From: Pollutimonas sp963706785
GTDB taxonomy: Bacteria > Pseudomonadota > Gammaproteobacteria > Burkholderiales > Burkholderiaceae_B
Reading direction: 5' to 3'
Length of the DNA stretch: 64,000 bases
NCBI GenBank assembly: GCA_963706785.1
Contig: CAVPNJ010000003.1
Span: 115,141 to 179,140 of the forward strand
This document shows positions 61,105 to 64,000 of this stretch, piece after piece (the first letter of the stretch is position 1; every line of letters begins with the position of its first letter). Under the pieces are notes generated by a model. It did no database searches and was not told where the DNA came from. It saw only the letters and a program-made list of their open reading frames with translations. Both the position numbers and the translations under genes were made by a program.

Positions 61105-61566
61105 TCAACGGGGAGCAGGCAGAGGCCATCGCGATTCCCTCTGCCTATGGATTGGTAAACCTGAAGCCAAAACAAATTCGCCCCTTTGGTACTTACGAAG
61201 CAGACCCTTTAGATAGGAAATAGGGTCTGTCTTGATGAAACCCGGTCTTTTCAGAGCGCCTGTAATTTCGTCCAGCACCATTTGTGCGTCTGATGGCGCG
61301 ACATGTCGTAGTAGCGCTTCTGCGGCTTTTATCTGGTCAACGTTTAACCCCGGCGGAAGTTCGAGGTTGTGGATAACTTCGCGGTTAGTAGTATTGTTAT
61401 TGATAGGGTTAGTTGTAGTAGTGTTATCAGCCACCCTATCGATAGGGTATGGATAGGGTATTGACGTCGACGAGAGAATAGCTGAAATTCTTTTGAAATC
61501 ATTTGGTTGCGAGCGGGTGTGACATTCTGTTTTTTGGTTGAGCGAAGCTACCGACTGGGGTCTCAA
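61105..61566 (-). pseudogene. C-terminal part of an island/phage replication-type protein
   Basis: The frame has no good start (TTG at 61566, inside the integrase gene). An Asn/Thr-rich linker (NTTTTNPINNNTTN) is followed by LELPPGLNVDQIKAAEALLRHVAPSDAQMVLDEITGALKRPGFIKTDPISYLKGLLRKYQRGEF, the pattern of C-terminal domains of HTH replication proteins on integrative islands. The DNA encoding the linker holds repeated GATAGGG/CCCTATC units (61401-61468). The N-terminal HTH part is missing, so it is probably a truncated gene. Confidence 0.45.
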
Positions 61567-62536
61567 TGCCGTTTCGATAGGGTAGCCCAGCCTCCACTAG
61601 CCGGCTGACCGCCTCATGCCTCAGGTCATGAAACCGGAAGTCCGTCAGCCCAGCTGCTTTCTTGGCGTCCGTCCAGGCTTTATCAAACAGATAAGGCCGT
61701 CTCACACCATCCCGGCCTGGTTCACCGAAGAACACCAAATCCGTCTCTGGGGGTCGAGTCGGATTATCAATCGCGGCCTGGAACGCAGCCGTACCAGCCT
61801 TCGTCAGCGGTACCGTCCGTGGTGAGGAATTCTTCGTCATATCCAGCCGTACAACCCGCTTCTGCAAATCAACCTGGCCAAGCCTCAGTCCCCCGATCTC
61901 CGACAATCGCATCCCAGTTTCGAGGGCAATTCGGACGATCCTGCTAAACATTGGATTCGAATAAGCATCCACGGCAGTGAGCAGGCGCTTGTTCTCTGCA
62001 GGCGTCAGCCGACGATTCCGGCCGGCACCGGGAGCAGGGCGGCGGATTTGTGATACAGGGTTGAAGGGGAGCCCCATTCCCCATTCCTTGATTGCGATAG
62101 TGAACAGGTGGCTGAGCAGTGCCAGCTCCAGCCGAACCGTATTGTTGCTGCGCGGAACTGGCTTGCCATTCTCATCCGGATCGCCAGCCAATCGCATGTC
62201 ACGGTATTGGGCGACGATGTCGGCGCTCAAAGCAGCCAGCGAATACTTTCCAAGATGCCTCAGCAGCGGCTGCGCCTTCTTATGCTCTGATACGCGTGTA
62301 GATTCCCGCTTGGTCGGCGTCACCTCCCGCAGGTAGCGCTTCAGCGCCGCCTCTACCGTCATCCGCTCCCCTGGCGCTCGCTGTATGTACACTCCGCGCA
62401 CCATCTCATCTTCGGTACGCCGCGCCCAGTCCTCAGCATCACGCTTGGTGCGAAATGTTTCGGACGCAGTCGGCCAGCCCGTTTTTCGAATGACGGCTTT
62501 CCAGGTGCCAGATGGGGTCTTAACGATGGTTGCCAT
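61499..62536 (-). CDS. tyrosine-recombinase integrase, C-terminus altered
   Basis: A 345-residue phage-type integrase: AP2-like N-terminal arm-binding region, SAM-like core-binding domain (about 65-165), and catalytic domain with Arg in LETGMRLSEIGG and box II FHDLRHEAVSRL (His and second Arg). After VEAGLPY the expected ISGHxSxxMLxRYTHL segment, with the last His/Trp and the catalytic tyrosine, is replaced by IETPVGSFAQPKNRMSHPLATK. The enzyme should be dead. It lies next to tRNA-Leu, pointing away from it, as in tRNA-integrated islands. Confidence 0.88.
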   Translation of the reverse strand: MATIVKTPSGTWKAVIRKTGWPTASETFRTKRDAEDWARRTEDEMVRGVYIQRAPGERMTVEAALKRYLREVTPTKRESTRVSEHKKAQPLLRHLGKYSLAALSADIVAQYRDMRLAGDPDENGKPVPRSNNTVRLELALLSHLFTIAIKEWGMGLPFNPVSQIRRPAPGAGRNRRLTPAENKRLLTAVDAYSNPMFSRIVRIALETGMRLSEIGGLRLGQVDLQKRVVRLDMTKNSSPRTVPLTKAGTAAFQAAIDNPTRPPETDLVFFGEPGRDGVRRPYLFDKAWTDAKKAAGLTDFRFHDLRHEAVSRLVEAGLPYRNGIETPVGSFAQPKNRMSHPLATK

Positions 62537-62543
62537 GCGAGTT

Positions 62544-62594
62544 AAAGTTCCGAAATGTACACTCGGCGCTTCACCACTGTACCGAAACTGTACC
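62544..62594. repeat. candidate integrase arm-site repeats
   Basis: Between the integrase start and the tRNA lie TTCCGAAATGTAC, CTGTACCGAAA and CTGTACC within 50 bases. CTGTACCGAAA and TGTACC also occur at 56207-56229 at the opposite island end. Spacing and location fit arm-type sites. Confidence 0.45.
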
Positions 62595-62678
62595 TGGCTC
62601 GCAAACTTGGAAAATCCCCCAGTCTTGGGGTTGGAGCTGAAACCGCTCTAAAAGCTTGTATTTATTAGGTTTTTTAAG

Positions 62679-62763
62679 TGGTGCCCGGGGCCGGAATCGA
62701 ACCGGCACGCCTCGCGGCGGGGGATTTTGAGTCCCCTGCGTCTACCAATTTCACCACCCGGGC
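62679..62763 (-). tRNA. tRNA-Leu (anticodon CAA)
   Basis: 85 bases including an encoded CCA. Acceptor arms GCCCGGG and CCCGGGC pair fully, the T arm is GCCGG-TTCGATT-CCGGC, the anticodon stem is GGGGA/TCCCC around the loop CTCAAAA, which gives anticodon CAA, and a long variable arm is present as in class II tRNAs. TATAAT on the same strand (62813-62818) is a good -10 box about 50 bases upstream. It is the attachment site of the island: its 3' part is repeated at 56034-56086. Confidence 0.96.
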
Positions 62764-63034
62764 AGTTCAAGCAGATCGCCCTGTAAGACACAGAGCGTGG
62801 CAGAAAGGCGTAATTATACGCACACTTGAAAAATTTCGCATTGCCCCCACAGTATTTGAACGTCCAGCCTCGTGTCGGCCCCTCGGACCTAGTAGTTTTC
62901 CTAGCGGAATCCGCTGTTGTTCGGGATAGGAAAAAGCCGATAGTGCTGGTCAAATAAGCTGTGATCGCCCGTGCCGGGCTTGGTCTAGCTATTTGTTTTT
63001 ATTGAATAATCAATTTTTTTTGCGTGGTCTAACA
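62764..63034. other. gap between tRNA-Leu and htpG
   Basis: Contains the tRNA promoter region (minus-strand TATAAT at 62813-62818) and the htpG leader. No further gene is seen. The last 40 bases before htpG are AT-rich with T-runs and no strong ribosome site. Confidence 0.4.
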
Positions 63035-64000
63035 ATGAGTCAAACTGATACGCCCGTCTCCTCGTCAGAAACCTTGGGCTTTCAAGCCGAAGTGAAGCAG
63101 TTGCTGCATCTGATGATTCATTCGATGTATAGCAATAAAGATATTTTCCTGCGCGAACTGGTGTCGAACGCATCCGACGCCTGCGATAAATTACGTTTTG
63201 AAGCAATCGACCACCCCGAATTGCTCGAAGGCGATGGCGAACTGCGTATCCGGGTCGAATACGATAAGGATCAGCGTACGATCACCATTTCCGATAACGG
63301 TATCGGCATGTCCCGCGAGGACGCGGTGTCGCATTTGGGTACCATCGCTCGTTCGGGCACCAAGGAATTCTTCTCGCACCTTACCGGCGACAACCAAAAA
63401 GATGCTCAGCTTATCGGTCAGTTTGGCGTGGGCTTTTATTCTGCCTTCATCGTGGCGAAGAAGGTGCAGGTATTAAGCCGTCGTGCCGGCGTCGACGCGA
63501 CGGAAGCGGTAATGTGGGAATCCGAAGGCGAGGGCGACTTCAGGGTTGCGCCGGTTGAAAAGGCCGACCGCGGTACGTCGGTTACCTTGTATTTGCGTGA
63601 CGACGAAGACGAATACCTGAATGGCTGGAAGCTGCGCGAAATACTGCGTCATTACTCCGACCATATTTCCCTACCCATCCAGATGCAGAATGAGGAATGG
63701 GACAGCGAAAAAGCGGAACAGGTCAAAAAGAACGAATGGGAGACCGTGAACCAGGCTAGCGCGCTATGGACACGTTCCAAGGCTGACATCCCTGACGAGC
63801 AGTACAAAGAGTTCTACAAGCATATTGCCCACGTTGCGACGATCCACTGGCGTGGACGCATAACCGGGTGGAAGGGCGCAGCGAATAACGCAGCTGTTGT
63901 TCATCCCCAAGCATGCGCCTATGGATCTTTGGGATCGCGACGGCCGTCGTGGGGTCAAGCTGTATGTGAAGCGCGTGTTCATCATGGACGACACGACCTG
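63035..64000 (+). CDS. htpG: chaperone HtpG (Hsp90 family), 5' part, two frame breaks
   Basis: From ATG 63035 the sequence is unmistakably HtpG: LGFQAEVKQLLHLMIHSMYSNKDIFLRELVSNASDACDKLRF, the ATP-site ISDNGIGMSREDAVSHLGTIARSGTKEF and IGQFGVGFYSAF. Near 63833 a missing base (CACGTTGCGAC where HtpG needs His-Asp-x-Asp) and near 63887 another (AATAACG for Tyr-Thr) shift the frame twice. The middle-domain sequence (PLAWTHNRVEGRS, QLLFIPKHAPMDLWD) continues to the right edge. HtpG is an ATP-dependent stress chaperone. Two indels within 55 bases of an otherwise clean gene suggest sequencing errors. Confidence 0.93.
   Translation, partial: MSQTDTPVSSSETLGFQAEVKQLLHLMIHSMYSNKDIFLRELVSNASDACDKLRFEAIDHPELLEGDGELRIRVEYDKDQRTITISDNGIGMSREDAVSHLGTIARSGTKEFFSHLTGDNQKDAQLIGQFGVGFYSAFIVAKKVQVLSRRAGVDATEAVMWESEGEGDFRVAPVEKADRGTSVTLYLRDDEDEYLNGWKLREILRHYSDHISLPIQMQNEEWDSEKAEQVKKNEWETVNQASALWTRSKADIPDEQYKEFYKHIAHVATIHWRGRITGWKGAANNAAVVHPQACAYGSLGSRRPSWGQAVCEARVHHGRHDL

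Noticed and set aside
61381..61470. CRISPR-like or iteron repeats (GATAGGG/CCCTATC units)
   Set aside because: The units are short and irregular, without equal spacers, and lie in the low-complexity linker of a coding remnant. An origin role cannot be supported.

Overview
The window looks like a chromosome segment of a beta-proteobacterium of the Alcaligenaceae (Bordetella/Achromobacter/Pusillimonas group). The basis is three separate Bug-type (tripartite tricarboxylate receptor) periplasmic binding proteins next to CoA-dependent catabolic genes, the general gene style, and a GC-rich composition outside the right-hand island. No species can be named from the sequence alone. Several genes, including the normally intact htpG, carry single-base frame breaks, so part of the apparent gene decay may be sequencing error.

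Layout. 0-4.3 kb: a PhoD-like phosphatase (cut by the left edge), an NlpD-like LysM/LytM lipoprotein and a GH3 glycosidase lipoprotein, all on the minus strand. 4.7-11.3 kb: a cyclohexanecarboxylate-type (bad/ali) catabolic operon with badH, badI, an acyl-CoA ligase, a broken Bug receptor and an acyl-CoA dehydrogenase, closed by a convergent MarR regulator. 11.4-12.9 kb: an AhpD-like gene and an ECF41 sigma factor preceded by a textbook ECF41 promoter. 12.9-19.4 kb: a LysR regulator with two HTH domains, divergent from a polar amino-acid ABC operon that also carries a prephenate-dehydrogenase-like gene and a DadA-like oxidase. 19.4-22.6 kb: a MerR regulator, a fasciclin protein, a structured intergenic dyad and brnQ.

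22.6-29.2 kb: a second acyl-CoA module (GntR regulator, CoA ligase, cyclase-family hydrolase, SDR; divergent Bug receptor and acyl-CoA dehydrogenase). 29.4-32.1 kb: a garL-garR-GntR operon. 32.1-33.05 kb: two gene remnants. 33.05-37.1 kb: an unusual minus-strand operon coding a small CxxC protein, a two-helix periplasmic sensor, a sensor/HAMP-like segment fused to an MFS transporter, and an ABC-type binding protein with no ABC transporter. 37.3-46.1 kb: a Fic protein, a HigA-like remnant, an alkyl sulfatase, a divergent outer-membrane-barrel-like protein and a 1,200-residue SARP/AAA/TPR regulator. 46.2-48.9 kb: a graveyard of amidase, IclR and hydratase fragments around an intact ankyrin protein. 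49.1-55.9 kb: a third acyl-CoA module (MazG-like, IclR, Bug, enoyl-CoA hydratase, paired acyl-CoA dehydrogenases; divergent CaiB transferase).

56.0-62.8 kb is an old genomic island inserted in the 3' end of a tRNA-Leu(CAA) gene. A decayed copy of the tRNA 3' end marks the far boundary, and both ends carry similar TGTACC/CCGAAA motifs. Cargo, all on the minus strand: a PD-(D/E)XK-like nuclease coupled to an Abi/UG-type reverse transcriptase (one frameshift), a collapsed type I restriction locus (start of hsdM joined to end of hsdR), a Fic protein coupled to an MbcA/ParS-like antitoxin containing a nine-base homopolymer, a replication-like fragment and an integrase that has lost its tyrosine end. 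The reverse transcriptase-nuclease pair is my best candidate for an undescribed (probably anti-phage) system; the MFS-sensor operon is second. htpG starts after the tRNA and runs off the right edge.
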